In this document: one piece after another, positions 36,298 through 47,014 of the stretch
Numbering within the stretch: position 1 is the stretch's first letter
How the letters are laid out: each line of letters opens with the position of its first letter
Assembly (NCBI RefSeq): GCF_031128465.2
Contig: NZ_CP155618.1
Coordinates: 3,524,501 to 3,588,500 of the forward strand
Origin: Mariniflexile litorale
GTDB taxonomy: Bacteria; Bacteroidota; Bacteroidia; Flavobacteriales; Flavobacteriaceae
Direction of reading: 5' to 3'
Length of the DNA stretch: 64,000 bases
Notes under the pieces: model-generated
What the model was told of the DNA's origin: nothing
Databases searched by the model: none
What the model saw: only the letters and a program-made list of their open reading frames with translations
Made by a program: the position numbers and the translations under genes

Positions 36298-36685
36298 TTC
36301 TATTTTTACGTAATTTTTTAACACCAAAAGCAGCTGCACCAACTAAAAGAAAACCTAGTCCACCATCTAAAGGAATAGAGTCAGTTGAACCATGTCCACA
36401 TTTACTAGTATGTTTATGGCCGCCATTATTGTTATTATTATGGTTCCCATTGTTATTGTTATGGTTTCCATTGTTGTTTTTATTGTTCCCATTATTGTTA
36501 TTATGGTTCCAATTGTTGTTGTTATTATGGTTCCCATTGTTGTTATTATTATGGTTCCCATTATTTTTGTTTCCTCCTCGGTTGTTTCCTCCGGACGTCG
36601 CATAAATATTACCAGACAATGCTAGAGCTAATACCATAACAAGTATTCTGATAGTTTTAAAAAAATTGTAATTGTTTGCTTTCAT
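36284..36685 (-). CDS. Asn-rich exported protein with PID/PEP-CTERM-like sorting tail
   Basis: A 133-residue protein: a signal peptide (1-29, ending NIYA), then about 60 residues of low-complexity GNHNNNN-type repeats, a His/Cys-containing link (GGHKHTSKCGHG), and a C-terminal tail. The tail has IPLDGGLGFLLVGAAAFGVKKL followed by RKNRNEAI, here given in two parts: a PxDGG motif, a hydrophobic helix and a basic end. This is the tripartite design of exosortase substrates, close to the PID-CTERM type. The gene overlaps xrtF by 14 bases, which makes it the likely dedicated substrate. Confidence 0.85.
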   Translation of the reverse strand: MKANNYNFFKTIRILVMVLALALSGNIYATSGGNNRGGNKNNGNHNNNNNGNHNNNNNWNHNNNNGNNKNNNGNHNNNNGNHNNNNNGGHKHTSKCGHGSTDSIPLDGGLGFLLVGAAAFGVKKLRKNRNEAI

Positions 36686-36869
36686 AGTTTGATGTATGTG
36701 TATGATTAATAACGATATAAAAATAATTACAATTTTAATTTCTAACTATTTTTTTCGATGAGAGCATTTTTTTTCCCTATTAAATGACCAAAGACTAGAT
36801 TTAGCACCTTTATAAATGATTACTAAATTTTTAAAGTAAATAAATAGGATTATTTTAAATAAAACATAT

Positions 36870-37343
36870 TTAAGACAAATTTTCTATAAATATCTTATAA
36901 TCATGTTGTAAATCTTCATGTAATGTAGCCACCAGTTTTTTAATTAATAGTAGTTGGCGATTATACATATTTAGTAATTGCGTACTGTATTTTATACTAG
37001 GAGAGAAGGTTTTTAATTTTTGACAGAAATAAAGGAGTAATATCACTTCTGTTTCTTTGGTTTGGGAATACCGAATAAACTTCTTGGTGTTTGTTAAAAT
37101 TTTACGGGAGCTTTTACGTATATAAAAATAACTAGCGGTGTTTATTTGTTCAAACTGCTCGTCTATATAATTTTTAACCGATTCTATATAGCCATCTTCA
37201 TTATGAGATTCAAATAGTAAATAGGTGAGTAGCTCTTTGTTTTCTTTTTTGAATTTAGAAAGGCGTAAGCAGAGCTCTGTTAATTCTCCATAAGATTTAT
37301 GACTTAATTCTTTCTTTATGTCAACAATTGAAGCGCCTTTCAA
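36870..37343 (-). CDS. Unknown helical cytosolic protein
   Basis: A 157-residue, Lys/Leu/Tyr-rich, predicted all-helical protein without signal peptide or membrane segment. It begins MKGASIVDIKKELSHKSYGELTELCLRLSK. Similar proteins occur in flavobacteria next to DoxX genes, but I know of no function. It starts three bases after the DoxX gene's stop and is therefore probably in the same transcript, as the downstream gene of E1-DoxX. Confidence 0.6.
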   Translation of the reverse strand: MKGASIVDIKKELSHKSYGELTELCLRLSKFKKENKELLTYLLFESHNEDGYIESVKNYIDEQFEQINTASYFYIRKSSRKILTNTKKFIRYSQTKETEVILLLYFCQKLKTFSPSIKYSTQLLNMYNRQLLLIKKLVATLHEDLQHDYKIFIENLS

Positions 37344-37346
37344 ATG

Positions 37347-37730
37347 TTAATATTTTTTAAATCCATCGATAGAATATTTTCCTGCACCTGTTAAAAAAAT
37401 AACAACAAAACCAATTAAATAAAGCAGGGCCTTTTCTTTTACAGCCATGGCATCGCTGGCATGAACAATAAAAGCAGCAACAAACATGGTAATTATAACA
37501 GGAATAGCAGCTAATTTTGTTCTAAAACCAATTAAAATTAAAATGGGAGCAAGAACTTCACCAATTAAAGTTAATATTAATGATGTGATTTCACCAACAC
37601 CAATAGGGTCTGCAAACTTTATTGGGCTTTCAAATAATAAGTTTAATTTAGGAATGCCATGAGTAAGTAGCATACCTGCAAAACCAATTCTAAGAATTAA
37701 TAAGCCTAAATCTGGGAAGTTTTTATTCAT
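37347..37730 (-). CDS. DoxX-family membrane protein
   Basis: A 127-residue inner-membrane protein with four hydrophobic helices. The DoxX signature is LLILRIGFAGMLLTHGIPKL at about 9-28, followed by GEVLAPILILIGFRTKLAAIPVI. DoxX proteins are linked to redox and sulfur metabolism in different organisms; their reaction is generally not established. The gene follows the E1 dehydrogenase gene after 17 bases and precedes an unknown gene after three, suggesting a three-gene operon. Confidence 0.88.
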   Translation of the reverse strand: MNKNFPDLGLLILRIGFAGMLLTHGIPKLNLLFESPIKFADPIGVGEITSLILTLIGEVLAPILILIGFRTKLAAIPVIITMFVAAFIVHASDAMAVKEKALLYLIGFVVIFLTGAGKYSIDGFKKY

Positions 37731-37747
37731 TTTTTTATTATTGATTT

Positions 37748-40159
37748 CTATCGTAATTTAGGAAAGTTTTTTGGATTCATTTCATGCATAACCCCATAAA
37801 CAGCTTCAAAAATATCTTCAGCAGATGGTTTTGAAAAATAATCACCATCATTTCCATAAGCAGGTCGATGTGCTTTAGATGTAAGGGTTTTAGGTTGACT
37901 ATCTAAATACTGATAAGCGTTTTGAATGTTTAAAATTTCATTTAAAATATAAGCAGATGCACCCCCTGGAACATCTTCATCAATAACCATAACACGATTG
38001 GTTTTTTGAATACTTTTAACGATGTCGTGATTCAAATCGAAAGGTAATAATGATTGTATATCAATAACTTCAGCATCAATACCAACTGATAATAAATCTT
38101 TAGCAACTTGTTCCACAATACGTAAAGTAGAGCCGTATGATACTAAAGTAATATCGACGCCTTCTTTTATCGTTTCAACAACACCAATGGGTGTTTGTAT
38201 CGCACTTAAATTGTTTGGTAATTTCTCCTTTAGTCTATAACCATTAAGACATTCAATTACAATTGCAGGGTCATCTCCTTTTAAAAGCGTGTTGTAAAAG
38301 CCTGCTGCTTTGGTCATGTTTCTTGGCACTAAAAGATGTACACCTCTTACTAGATTTAAAATTCCTCCCATAGGAGAACCCGAATGCCAGATACCTTCTA
38401 GTCTGTGTCCTCGTGTTCTTATAATTAATGGTGCTTTTTGTTTTCCTTTTGTTCTGTAATGTGTTGTTGCTAAATCGTCACTTATAATTTGAATGGCATA
38501 CAATATATAGTCTAAATACTGAATTTCAGCAATAGGGCGTAAGCCGCGTAACGACATACCAATACCTTGACCTATAATAGTAGCTTCTCTAATACCTGTA
38601 TCGGCAACTCTTAGTTCCCCGTATTTTTCTTGTAAACCTTCTAAACCTTGATTGACGTCCCCTATATTACCCGTGTCTTCACCAAAAACAAGCACTTCGG
38701 GATAATTACTTAAAATGCTATCAAAATTATCACGAAGTATAATGCGTCCATCAACCAAAGTAGCATCTTCATCGTAAGTAGGTTTTATTTCTTTTATAAG
38801 GATATTAGACCGGTTGGTTTCAGAATATAAATGCGAACTAAAAATGGGTTGAATGTTTTCGAACGTTTTATTAATCCAATTGATGAGTTGTTCTTTTTCT
38901 AAAAAAGATTCTTTAACTATATGTACTAAGGTTTTTCTAGCTTGCGATAAAATATCTTTTCGAGTAGGCTCATCTATAGCTACCAGATTATCTTTTATTT
39001 TTTCTATAAAAACACCATTAATACTATTAGAAGCAACTTGTTTTAAAATTGAAATTAACTCACTCTGCTCTTTTAATACGGGTTTTAAAAAAGTGTTCCA
39101 AGCGTTTTTTCTAGCTTCTCGCACTTCTCTTTTAATGGCTCTTTCAATCTCAATAAGGATTTCATTTGTAGCAATCCCACTTTCTATAATCCAATCTCGC
39201 ATTTTAGCATTGCAGTCGTGTTGGGCTTCCCAAGCTAATCGTTCAGCATTTTTGTAACGCTCGTGTGAACCAGAGGTAGAGTGTCCTTGTGGTTGTGTTA
39301 ATTCTAAAACATGTATTAAAACTGGTACGTGTTCTTTTCTCGCAATAACAGCGGCTTCTTGATAGGTTTCTACTAAATTAGCATAATCCCAGCCTTTTAC
39401 ACAAAGTATCTCAAAACCTTTCTCTTCGTCATTTCTTTGAAATCCTTTTAAAACTTCTGAAATATTCTCTTTAGTTGTTTGATGCTTAGCATGTACTGAA
39501 ATACCATATTCATCATCCCAGATGCTAATAACCAACGGAACTTGTAATACACCTGCTGCATTTATAGTTTCGAAAAATAATCCTTCACTTGTACTTGCGT
39601 TTCCAATGGTACCCCAAGCCACTTCATTTCCATTCATTGAAAAGTTAGAGGCATTTATCCCTTCTACTTTCCGGAAGATTTTTGATGCTTGCGCCAGTCC
39701 TAATAACCGAGGCATTTGCGAAGCGGTAGGAGATATGTCGGCACTAGAGTTATATTGTTGTGTTAAGTTTTTCCAACTTCCATCGTTGTTTAAACTATGA
39801 GTAACAAAATGTCCGCCCATTTGGCGTCCTGCAGACATGGGTTCAGATTCTAAATCGGTATTTGCATATAAACCAGCGAAAAACTGTTCGAGTGTTAGTT
39901 CTTCAATGGCCATCATAAAAGTTTGGTCTCGGTAGTATCCCGATCGCCAATCGCCTTTTTTAAAGGCTTTTGCCATAGCTAATTGAGGGACTTCTTTCCC
40001 ATCTCCAAAAATTCCGAATTTAGCCTTTCCTGTTAAAACTTCACGCCTACCTACCAAACTACATTCACGACTTTTTACGGCGATCTTATAATCGTTTAAA
40101 ACTTCTGTTTTAAAATCTTCGAATGATATATTGTTTTTCAAATCTGGAATAGTGTGCAT
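37748..40159 (-). CDS. Fused alpha/beta 2-oxoacid dehydrogenase E1 (branched-chain type)
   Basis: An 803-residue single chain carrying both E1 subunits. Residues about 60-340 are the alpha part with the thiamine diphosphate motif (NEVAWGTIGNASTSEGLFFE ... VISIWDDEYGISV). About 480-803 are the transketolase-like beta part (ILRDNFDSILSNYPEVLVFGEDTG, EATIIGQGIGMSLRGLRPIAEIQ, VMVIDEDVPGGA). A Lys/Glu-rich helical segment of about 100 residues joins them. The enzyme decarboxylates branched-chain 2-oxoacids for lipoyl transfer in the cytoplasm. The E2 and E3 genes are not in the window. Fused E1 is usual in Bacteroidetes. Confidence 0.92.
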   Translation of the reverse strand: MHTIPDLKNNISFEDFKTEVLNDYKIAVKSRECSLVGRREVLTGKAKFGIFGDGKEVPQLAMAKAFKKGDWRSGYYRDQTFMMAIEELTLEQFFAGLYANTDLESEPMSAGRQMGGHFVTHSLNNDGSWKNLTQQYNSSADISPTASQMPRLLGLAQASKIFRKVEGINASNFSMNGNEVAWGTIGNASTSEGLFFETINAAGVLQVPLVISIWDDEYGISVHAKHQTTKENISEVLKGFQRNDEEKGFEILCVKGWDYANLVETYQEAAVIARKEHVPVLIHVLELTQPQGHSTSGSHERYKNAERLAWEAQHDCNAKMRDWIIESGIATNEILIEIERAIKREVREARKNAWNTFLKPVLKEQSELISILKQVASNSINGVFIEKIKDNLVAIDEPTRKDILSQARKTLVHIVKESFLEKEQLINWINKTFENIQPIFSSHLYSETNRSNILIKEIKPTYDEDATLVDGRIILRDNFDSILSNYPEVLVFGEDTGNIGDVNQGLEGLQEKYGELRVADTGIREATIIGQGIGMSLRGLRPIAEIQYLDYILYAIQIISDDLATTHYRTKGKQKAPLIIRTRGHRLEGIWHSGSPMGGILNLVRGVHLLVPRNMTKAAGFYNTLLKGDDPAIVIECLNGYRLKEKLPNNLSAIQTPIGVVETIKEGVDITLVSYGSTLRIVEQVAKDLLSVGIDAEVIDIQSLLPFDLNHDIVKSIQKTNRVMVIDEDVPGGASAYILNEILNIQNAYQYLDSQPKTLTSKAHRPAYGNDGDYFSKPSAEDIFEAVYGVMHEMNPKNFPKLR

Positions 40160-40182
40160 AAGTAAAAATGCTTTAACTTTTG

Positions 40183-40213
40183 CAAAAGTAGTTAAAGTTT
40201 GCGTGTTTTACAA
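40183..40213 (-). promoter_or_regulatory. Promoter of the E1 dehydrogenase operon
   Basis: On the minus strand TTG (complement of 40211-40213) and TACTTTTG (complement of 40183-40190) are separated by 20 bases, matching the Bacteroidetes consensus. The start codon of the E1 gene lies 23 bases further on. Confidence 0.65.
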
Positions 40214-40331
40214 TTAAAATATGAAAGCAATTAATTGAGTAATTCTTACAAACAATAGACTTATTTGTTTTTAATTATTAATTCCGTAACATATATTGTG
40301 ATATGTTGATTATTGTGCAACATTTTTAGTA

Positions 40332-43178
40332 TTAGTACCAACGGCGTCTAAATAAACCCAAAAGAGCTTGTGGATCAACGGTGAATTTAAATCGAATTTT
40401 TTGGTCGTAATGTGGTTGTCCTATTTCCCAGCCTAAGTTGGAATAAATAGGAAGGTAAATTTCAAAATAATCGGTAACTAAATTGATTCTAATACCAGAA
40501 TCGTAAACAAAATGAGCATGGTCATATTTGTTTTTTAGCATGCCAACATCACCATACATTAATACATATTTCCATAATGTGGTACTGGTGTTTAATGTTG
40601 TAATCCACTGATTAGCAAATGGGGTGTCTAATTTGGATTTAAAACCCCCTTCAGCATCAATATATTGCTGACTAAAAATTCCAGAAGCTTCAGACCTTCC
40701 TAAGTAGGGATATTCAAATAGATAATCGGTTGGTCGGTCTAAGGCAAAGCTAAAATAGTTAGAGGTAGGATCGTTGTTGTTTTTTAAAAAAGCCCCTGCA
40801 AAAAAGCGTAAGTTTAATTGCCGATTGCTTTCAAAAAGGCGGCGGTATTCATAATTAAATGATAGTTTACTGAATTTTTTTGCAATTTGTACATCAGTGT
40901 ACCATTTACTAAAATTAATTAAATTATCATCCGAATCAATATAACGAGCGTTAAATACACCATAATTAGGCTCATTTGAAGTTAAAATATTATTGATGTC
41001 TTTATCTCTATTGATATCCACATACCTAAGGGTAAGGGATTCTCTTTTATTTGAACGGAAATCGTTTTTTTCTCTGAACAAGAATAGCAATGAAGGTGAT
41101 ATTTGCCTCACGAATAAATTTTCAGCATAAGAGACATAACCACCACTTATGCCATAACTAACGGCATAGAGGTCACTATTTTCTAAATAGTGTGTCATAT
41201 AAGCTACTGCCGACCCTGTAAATGTTCTTGATTTTAATGAATATTGCGGGTCGATACGATAATTAAATAGTTTTCTTAAAACAGTTTTATTGTAAATTCT
41301 TAAACCAAGTGTAAAACCGTCGTAAATGTTATTAAATTCGGCTGTAGGCATAAAGAACACTTGGTTGTAGTAGGGGTCTTCAATGTCTTGAAATAACCTA
41401 AATTGCAATGGTTTATTATTAAAGAAGAACCCTTTTAATGACTTCCAATTATCACGTTCATTAATTTCGGGGATGACACTATTATAATTTAAAACAAGCT
41501 TATTGGCATCGTTTCTAGGAATGGTGATGGTTTTGTCTTTTGAAATATTTTCTATCCAAGTTTTCGATATGATGCTATCATTATTTAAAGCGTATAAAGA
41601 AACAGGCATGTGGTTATCTTGCTTGTTTTTTATGGTTAACGTAATAGAATCTTTAGTTTTATGAATTTTTTTTATTTTGAAGTCTATTTTTTTACGTGTG
41701 TTTAAATAATCAGTAAAAAACCAATCAATGTCTTTGTCTGTTTTCGATTTTATATAATTTTCAAAATCGGAAGTGGATACTGGTTTTAATTTATTTTCAA
41801 TAACGAAAGAGGATAAACTATTTTCAACAACATCATGATTTATAAAATCATCTAAATATTTTAAACCAACACCCGCTTTGTATTTATTGGCAATGCTATT
41901 ATTAAATTTCAACAACGAATCTTTTGCCATGGTTAATGGTTGATCTCTATTGGTTCGTGCCATTAGCATATATGCTAACACATATTTGTCATTAAAATCC
42001 ATATCGGCAGCGTGAAACGACCGAATTCCCCAAAAATTTGCTAACGATCCTAAAAATTTCATATTAGGGTAATGCTCGTCAACATAATCCATTAAATAGT
42101 ATATTTGGATACCATCAAGCAACCATTGGTCGGTTCTTGGGTTAACAAGCAATGTGTTTTCTAAATAATTGCGTAGAGCCACTTTTAATAATTTTAGCTC
42201 GTATTGAAAATGGGTGGGGTAAGGTTTAATAAAGTTAGGCAAAAAGTTTAAACCATAAATAGGGTCCTTATTATAATCAATCTCTGTTAAAAGAAGTTGT
42301 TTTTGGGGGTATTCCCCAAGTTTTTTTGTAATAAAGGTTGTTACCCTATCGGTTATCAAAACCTTATCAATCATTTCTAAACCGTCGTCTTTGATATTTG
42401 AAATAAGCGAAAAACTATCTTTTTGTATGGTATTGAATGTCGAATTTTTACTTAAGAATAATTTGTTATTTAATATGTTTGTTCCTTCTAATGTGATTAT
42501 TTGTGTTTTATGTAATTTGGTTTGGTTACTTACATCTAACTCTGAAGTTAATTTATAGCCTAAAGGATATTCAATCTCGAGATGCACATTGGCAGCAGGA
42601 ATGTATAAATCGTCTAAATCTTTATTACTGTAATAGTGCCATTCCCCGTTGTAAACAGCGGGTGTTATGTACCAGTATCTTAAGTTTACATCACCTGTAT
42701 TTGTAATACCATAATTTGTGAATTTATCACTTGGTATTTGCACCAAATAATTTAATTGGATGGTATAAAATTCATGAGGCTTTAAAGGACTTTTTAGTTC
42801 AACCTTAATAATATCTATTTGATTTTTTAACTGTTGAAATACTAAATCTTCACCTTGTTGTTTGATTGATGTTATTACACTATAGCCTCTTTCTTCATTT
42901 TTTGCCAAATGAAACTCATTTCTATATTCTTCTGCTATTCTTTGGGCAAGTGCTGTTTTTTTTGTTGAATAACTATTATTCCAATCGTTTAAATAAATGG
43001 TTTGAAGCTCGTCTAGCGTCGTATTTTCATATTGAATGGTTTGCGATATTTTTATTTGTTTGTTTTCAATATCAAAAACAGCCTTTAAATCAATTTTGTT
43101 TTGACCAAAGCTTGTATAAGAAATAAAAGCACATAATATACAATTGAAAAGAGGTAACTTCAATTTGATTTTAAACAT
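40332..43178 (-). CDS. M1-peptidase-like protein with C-terminal outer-membrane barrel, catalytic motif missing
   Basis: A 948-residue exported protein (signal peptide 1-25, ending YTSFGQ). Residues about 30-250 resemble the N-terminal beta domain of M1 aminopeptidases. About 270-480 resemble the gluzincin domain, with QWLLDGIQIYYLMDY where active enzymes have a Glu (W..EG.A.Y). No HExxH motif is present anywhere. From about residue 590 the sequence alternates aromatic beta-strands and ends RRRWY, as in outer-membrane barrels. It is therefore probably not an active zinc protease; it may bind peptides or form a surface channel or scaffold. Monocistronic. Confidence 0.75.
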   Translation of the reverse strand: MFKIKLKLPLFNCILCAFISYTSFGQNKIDLKAVFDIENKQIKISQTIQYENTTLDELQTIYLNDWNNSYSTKKTALAQRIAEEYRNEFHLAKNEERGYSVITSIKQQGEDLVFQQLKNQIDIIKVELKSPLKPHEFYTIQLNYLVQIPSDKFTNYGITNTGDVNLRYWYITPAVYNGEWHYYSNKDLDDLYIPAANVHLEIEYPLGYKLTSELDVSNQTKLHKTQIITLEGTNILNNKLFLSKNSTFNTIQKDSFSLISNIKDDGLEMIDKVLITDRVTTFITKKLGEYPQKQLLLTEIDYNKDPIYGLNFLPNFIKPYPTHFQYELKLLKVALRNYLENTLLVNPRTDQWLLDGIQIYYLMDYVDEHYPNMKFLGSLANFWGIRSFHAADMDFNDKYVLAYMLMARTNRDQPLTMAKDSLLKFNNSIANKYKAGVGLKYLDDFINHDVVENSLSSFVIENKLKPVSTSDFENYIKSKTDKDIDWFFTDYLNTRKKIDFKIKKIHKTKDSITLTIKNKQDNHMPVSLYALNNDSIISKTWIENISKDKTITIPRNDANKLVLNYNSVIPEINERDNWKSLKGFFFNNKPLQFRLFQDIEDPYYNQVFFMPTAEFNNIYDGFTLGLRIYNKTVLRKLFNYRIDPQYSLKSRTFTGSAVAYMTHYLENSDLYAVSYGISGGYVSYAENLFVRQISPSLLFLFREKNDFRSNKRESLTLRYVDINRDKDINNILTSNEPNYGVFNARYIDSDDNLINFSKWYTDVQIAKKFSKLSFNYEYRRLFESNRQLNLRFFAGAFLKNNNDPTSNYFSFALDRPTDYLFEYPYLGRSEASGIFSQQYIDAEGGFKSKLDTPFANQWITTLNTSTTLWKYVLMYGDVGMLKNKYDHAHFVYDSGIRINLVTDYFEIYLPIYSNLGWEIGQPHYDQKIRFKFTVDPQALLGLFRRRWY

Positions 43179-43280
43179 TTAAGGTTAATAATTCACAAGG
43201 CGTTGCAAGATAATAAAATATACTAGTCAAGTTTGTTTATACTTTTATTGTTCATTTGCTAATTTGTTTAATATCTAAAT

Positions 43281-43970
43281 TTAGAAGTTGGGACTCAATC
43301 CAGACCCATTATAGAATGCATCGAGAATAGATACGACTTCTTCTTCGGTATCTACAAGATGAATTAAATCTAAATCTTTAGCGCTTATGTTTCCAAAAGA
43401 TTCTAAAAGTGTTGTTTTAACCCAATCTAAAAGGCCTTCCCAGAATTTAGTACCTACTAAAATAATAGGAAATTTTTCAATTTTATGAGTTTGAATTAAG
43501 GTAATAGCTTCAAATAATTCGTCTAAAGTACCAAACCCACCTGGCATGACAACAAAACCTTGCGAGTATTTAACAAACATGACTTTACGAACAAAAAAAT
43601 AATCGAAATCTAAGCTTTTATCTGAGTCGATATAAGGGTTGTCATGTTGTTCAAAAGGCAAGTCTATATTTAAACCTACAGAGGTACCACCTCCTAAATG
43701 TGCTCCTTTGTTTCCTGCTTCCATAATACCAGGGCCACCACCTGTAATAACTCCATAACCAGCTTCTACAATGCGTTTTGCTATTTTTTCAGCAAGTAAA
43801 TAATATGGGTCTTCTGGTTTTGTTCTCGCGGAACCAAATATGGATACACAAGGACCAATTTTACTAAGTTTTTCATAACCATTTACAAACTCTCCCATGA
43901 TTTTAAAAATTGCCCAAGAATCGTTTGTTCTTATTTCATTCCAAGCTTTATTATGTTTTTCTAATCTCAT
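43281..43970 (-). CDS. LOG-family Rossmann protein (TIGR00730 type)
   Basis: A 229-residue protein with the LOG motif pair: GVITGGGPGIMEAGNKGA at about 95-112 and MPGGFGTLDELFEAITLIQTHK at about 160-181. The latter contains the PGGxGTxxE signature of cytokinin riboside 5'-monophosphate phosphoribohydrolases. Active members release the base from nucleoside monophosphates. Its physiological substrate in this organism is unknown. It is downstream of uvrA on the same strand with 39 bases between them and may be co-transcribed. Confidence 0.9.
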   Translation of the reverse strand: MRLEKHNKAWNEIRTNDSWAIFKIMGEFVNGYEKLSKIGPCVSIFGSARTKPEDPYYLLAEKIAKRIVEAGYGVITGGGPGIMEAGNKGAHLGGGTSVGLNIDLPFEQHDNPYIDSDKSLDFDYFFVRKVMFVKYSQGFVVMPGGFGTLDELFEAITLIQTHKIEKFPIILVGTKFWEGLLDWVKTTLLESFGNISAKDLDLIHLVDTEEEVVSILDAFYNGSGLSPNF

Positions 43971-44009
43971 TTCTATGTTTATTTGTTGATTCGTTTATTT
44001 GTTTAACCT

Positions 44010-46859
44010 TCAATTATCAATTGGGAATTGTGCGAGTTCTTTTTTCAGAAATTTCGCAGTATAACTTTTTTTATGCTTTGCTACTTGTTCGGGTGTTCCC
44101 TCGACTATTATTTGTCCGCCACCTTTTCCGCCTTCATACCCCACATCAATAATATGATCTACCGTTTTGATGACGTCCAAATTATGTTCAATAATCAATA
44201 CTGTATTTCCTTTATCTGCTAGCTTATTCAGAACAATCATTAACACGCGAATATCCTCAAAATGCAGTCCTGTGGTGGGTTCATCTAGAATATAAAACGT
44301 ATTTCCTGTATCGCGTTTACTCAATTCTGTTGCTAATTTGATGCGTTGTGCTTCTCCTCCAGATAGTGTTGTGCTTTGTTGCCCTAGGGTTATGTAACCC
44401 AATCCAACATCTTTAATTGTTTTGAGTTTATTGTGAATTTTAGGAATGTGTTCAAAAAAAGGAACTGCTTCGTTAATGGTCATATTTAAAACATCACTAA
44501 TACTTTTTCCTTTATAGCGAATTTCTAAAGTTTCACGATTAAAACGTTTGCCTTGGCAGGTTTCGCATTCCACATAAACGTCAGGTAGAAAATTCATTTC
44601 AATAACTCTCAATCCACCGCCTTGGCAGGTTTCACAACGACCGCCCTTTACGTTAAAGCTAAAACGTCCTGCTTTGTAACCTCTTATCATGGCTTCTGGA
44701 ATTTTAGCAAATAAGCTACGAATTTCATCAAAAGTTTTGGTATAGGTTGCTGGGTTACTTCGTGGTGTTCTACCAATGGGCGATTGGTTAATATCAATAA
44801 CTTTGTCAATATGTTCTAAACCTTTAATACTCTTATAGGGCATAGGTTTTTTAACGCCATTAAAGTAATAAGCATTCAGAATAGGATAGAGGGTTTCGTT
44901 AATTAAAGTCGATTTTCCGCTACCCGATACACCTGTTACACCAATCATTTTTCCTAACGGAAGTTTAACCGATACGTTTTTTAAATTATTACCGGTACAA
45001 CCTTTGAGCTCAAGGAAATTTCCGTTACCTTCTCGACGCTTTTTAGGAATCTCTATTTGTTTAGTACCATTTAGATAATCGGCAGTTAGAGTATGATGTG
45101 TTAATAGTTCTTCAGGAGTACCGATACTAATTATTTCGCCACCATATTTTCCTGCTTTAGGACCAATATCAATAACATAATCCGCCCGTTCTATCATATC
45201 CTTATCATGTTCAACCACAATGACAGAGTTGCCAATATCGCGAAGTGATATCAGCGAATTTATAAGCTTTTCATTATCCCGTTGGTGCAAGCCAATACTT
45301 GGTTCATCTAAAATATAAAGCACACCAACTAATTGTGAACCAATTTGTGTTGCTAACCGAATACGTTGCGCTTCGCCACCAGATAAAGATTTAGAGCTTC
45401 TGTTTAGTGATAAATAATCCAATCCCACATCTAATAAAAACTGAAGTCTTGATTTTATTTCTTTAAGAACTTCTTCAGCTATTTTGAATTGTTTTTCAGA
45501 TAGGTAGTTATGTAAGTCTTTAAACCAAGTCGTTAATTCAATAATATCGGCATTCGCAAGTTCGGCGATATTTTTATTGTTTATTTTGAAATAAAGTGAT
45601 TCTTTTTTGAGACGAGACCCTTCGCAAGTTGGACAGGTTACTTTATCCATATAATCTTTTGCCCAACGTTTTAATGAGGTAGACTCGGCCGTTTTGTATT
45701 GGTTTTCAATAAAATTAGCGACACCTTCAAAATCAATCTTATAATCGCGGGTAACGCCTACTGTTTTGTTCTCAATAGAAAACTTTTCATTGCCCCCATA
45801 TAAAATCATATGTTTAGCTTCTTCAGGAATGTCTTGATATGCATCCGTTAATTTGAAGTTGAAGCGTTGCGCAATGGTTTCAAATTGTTTAAAAATCCAA
45901 CTGTTTTTTTCAGGACCATGTGGCGCTAAAGCACCTGCCTTAATAGATAGTGTAGCATCAGGAACTATTTTATTTCCGTTTACTTGATAGAGTGTTCCAA
46001 TGCCATTACATGTATCACAAGCACCTTTTGGGGAATTGAATGAAAAGTTATTAGGTTCTGGATTAGGGTATGAAATCCCCGAAGTTGGGCACATCAAGTT
46101 TCGGCTAAAATAGCGGGTTTCATTGGTGTCTTGATCTAAAATCATGAGCACATCATCACCATGGTGCATGGCGGTGTTGATGGTTTCGCTCAGGCGTTTA
46201 TCATTATCTGCAGAATCATCAATAACCAATCGGTCTATAACAATTTCAATATCGTGGTTTTTGTAACGATCTAACATCATGCCTTTTACGAGATCTTTAA
46301 TCTCGCCATCAGTTCTTACTTTTACAAAACCTTGCTTCGCAATTTGTTCGAATAATTCACGGTAATGCCCTTTACGTGAACGTACTATGGGCGCTAAAAC
46401 GTTAATGCGTTTTCCTTTAAAGTCACTAATGATAAGTTCTTTAATTTGGTCGTCGCTATAGCTCACCATTTTATCACCTGTATTATAACTGTATGCATCG
46501 CTAGCACGAGCATATAAAAGGCGCAGAAAATCGTAAATCTCGGTAATGGTTCCAACGGTAGAACGTGGCGATTTGCTAGTGGTTTTTTGTTCGATGGCAA
46601 TCACCGGACTTAAACCATCAATTTTATCTACATCAGGGCGCTCTAAACCTCCTAAAAACTGACGCGCATAGGCTGAAAATGTTTCAATATAGCGGCGTTG
46701 TCCTTCAGCATAAATCGTATCAAAAGCCAAAGATGATTTTCCACTCCCAGACAGTCCTGTAATAACTACAAGTTTTTCTCGAGGAATAGACACATCTATG
46801 TTTTTAAGATTGTGAACACGTGCTCCTTTAACTTCAATAAAATCGGTAAATTGGCTCAT
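44010..46859 (-). CDS. uvrA: UvrABC excinuclease ATPase subunit A
   Basis: A 949-residue UvrA when started at [20 protein letters not shown] (ATG at 46859); an upstream in-frame ATG at 47000 would add 47 residues of unlikely sequence. Two ABC ATPase modules are visible: Walker [15 protein letters not shown] and [14 protein letters not shown], signature [13 protein letters not shown] and [13 protein letters not shown]. Zinc ligands are [18 protein letters not shown] and CETCQGKRF. UvrA recognises damaged DNA in nucleotide excision repair. A TAACTTTG -7 element lies at 46875-46882 (minus strand), 16 bases before the chosen start, which supports it. Confidence 0.97.
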   Translation of the reverse strand: MSQFTDFIEVKGARVHNLKNIDVSIPREKLVVITGLSGSGKSSLAFDTIYAEGQRRYIETFSAYARQFLGGLERPDVDKIDGLSPVIAIEQKTTSKSPRSTVGTITEIYDFLRLLYARASDAYSYNTGDKMVSYSDDQIKELIISDFKGKRINVLAPIVRSRKGHYRELFEQIAKQGFVKVRTDGEIKDLVKGMMLDRYKNHDIEIVIDRLVIDDSADNDKRLSETINTAMHHGDDVLMILDQDTNETRYFSRNLMCPTSGISYPNPEPNNFSFNSPKGACDTCNGIGTLYQVNGNKIVPDATLSIKAGALAPHGPEKNSWIFKQFETIAQRFNFKLTDAYQDIPEEAKHMILYGGNEKFSIENKTVGVTRDYKIDFEGVANFIENQYKTAESTSLKRWAKDYMDKVTCPTCEGSRLKKESLYFKINNKNIAELANADIIELTTWFKDLHNYLSEKQFKIAEEVLKEIKSRLQFLLDVGLDYLSLNRSSKSLSGGEAQRIRLATQIGSQLVGVLYILDEPSIGLHQRDNEKLINSLISLRDIGNSVIVVEHDKDMIERADYVIDIGPKAGKYGGEIISIGTPEELLTHHTLTADYLNGTKQIEIPKKRREGNGNFLELKGCTGNNLKNVSVKLPLGKMIGVTGVSGSGKSTLINETLYPILNAYYFNGVKKPMPYKSIKGLEHIDKVIDINQSPIGRTPRSNPATYTKTFDEIRSLFAKIPEAMIRGYKAGRFSFNVKGGRCETCQGGGLRVIEMNFLPDVYVECETCQGKRFNRETLEIRYKGKSISDVLNMTINEAVPFFEHIPKIHNKLKTIKDVGLGYITLGQQSTTLSGGEAQRIKLATELSKRDTGNTFYILDEPTTGLHFEDIRVLMIVLNKLADKGNTVLIIEHNLDVIKTVDHIIDVGYEGGKGGGQIIVEGTPEQVAKHKKSYTAKFLKKELAQFPIDN

Positions 46860-47014
46860 AAATTGGCAAAAGTGCAAAGTTACAATTTTAGTTGTTAAAT
46901 TCTTGTGAAGATTTATTAGTCTCAATAAATAGTTTAAACCAATAAGCTTTAGTACATCATACATAGCTAATAAAAATGTTATCTTTGAAAGTACTCCCAA
47001 AAAGAAGAAAGATA

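Noticed and set aside
36392-36625. Long open frames on both strands in the Asn-rich repeat region
   Set aside because: Low-complexity DNA keeps other frames open; only the frame with signal peptide and sorting tail makes biological sense.
46860-47000. Upstream extension of uvrA by 47 residues to an ATG at 47000
   Set aside because: The added sequence is unlike UvrA, and a -7 promoter element sits at 46875-46882 inside it; MSQF at 46859 is the real start.
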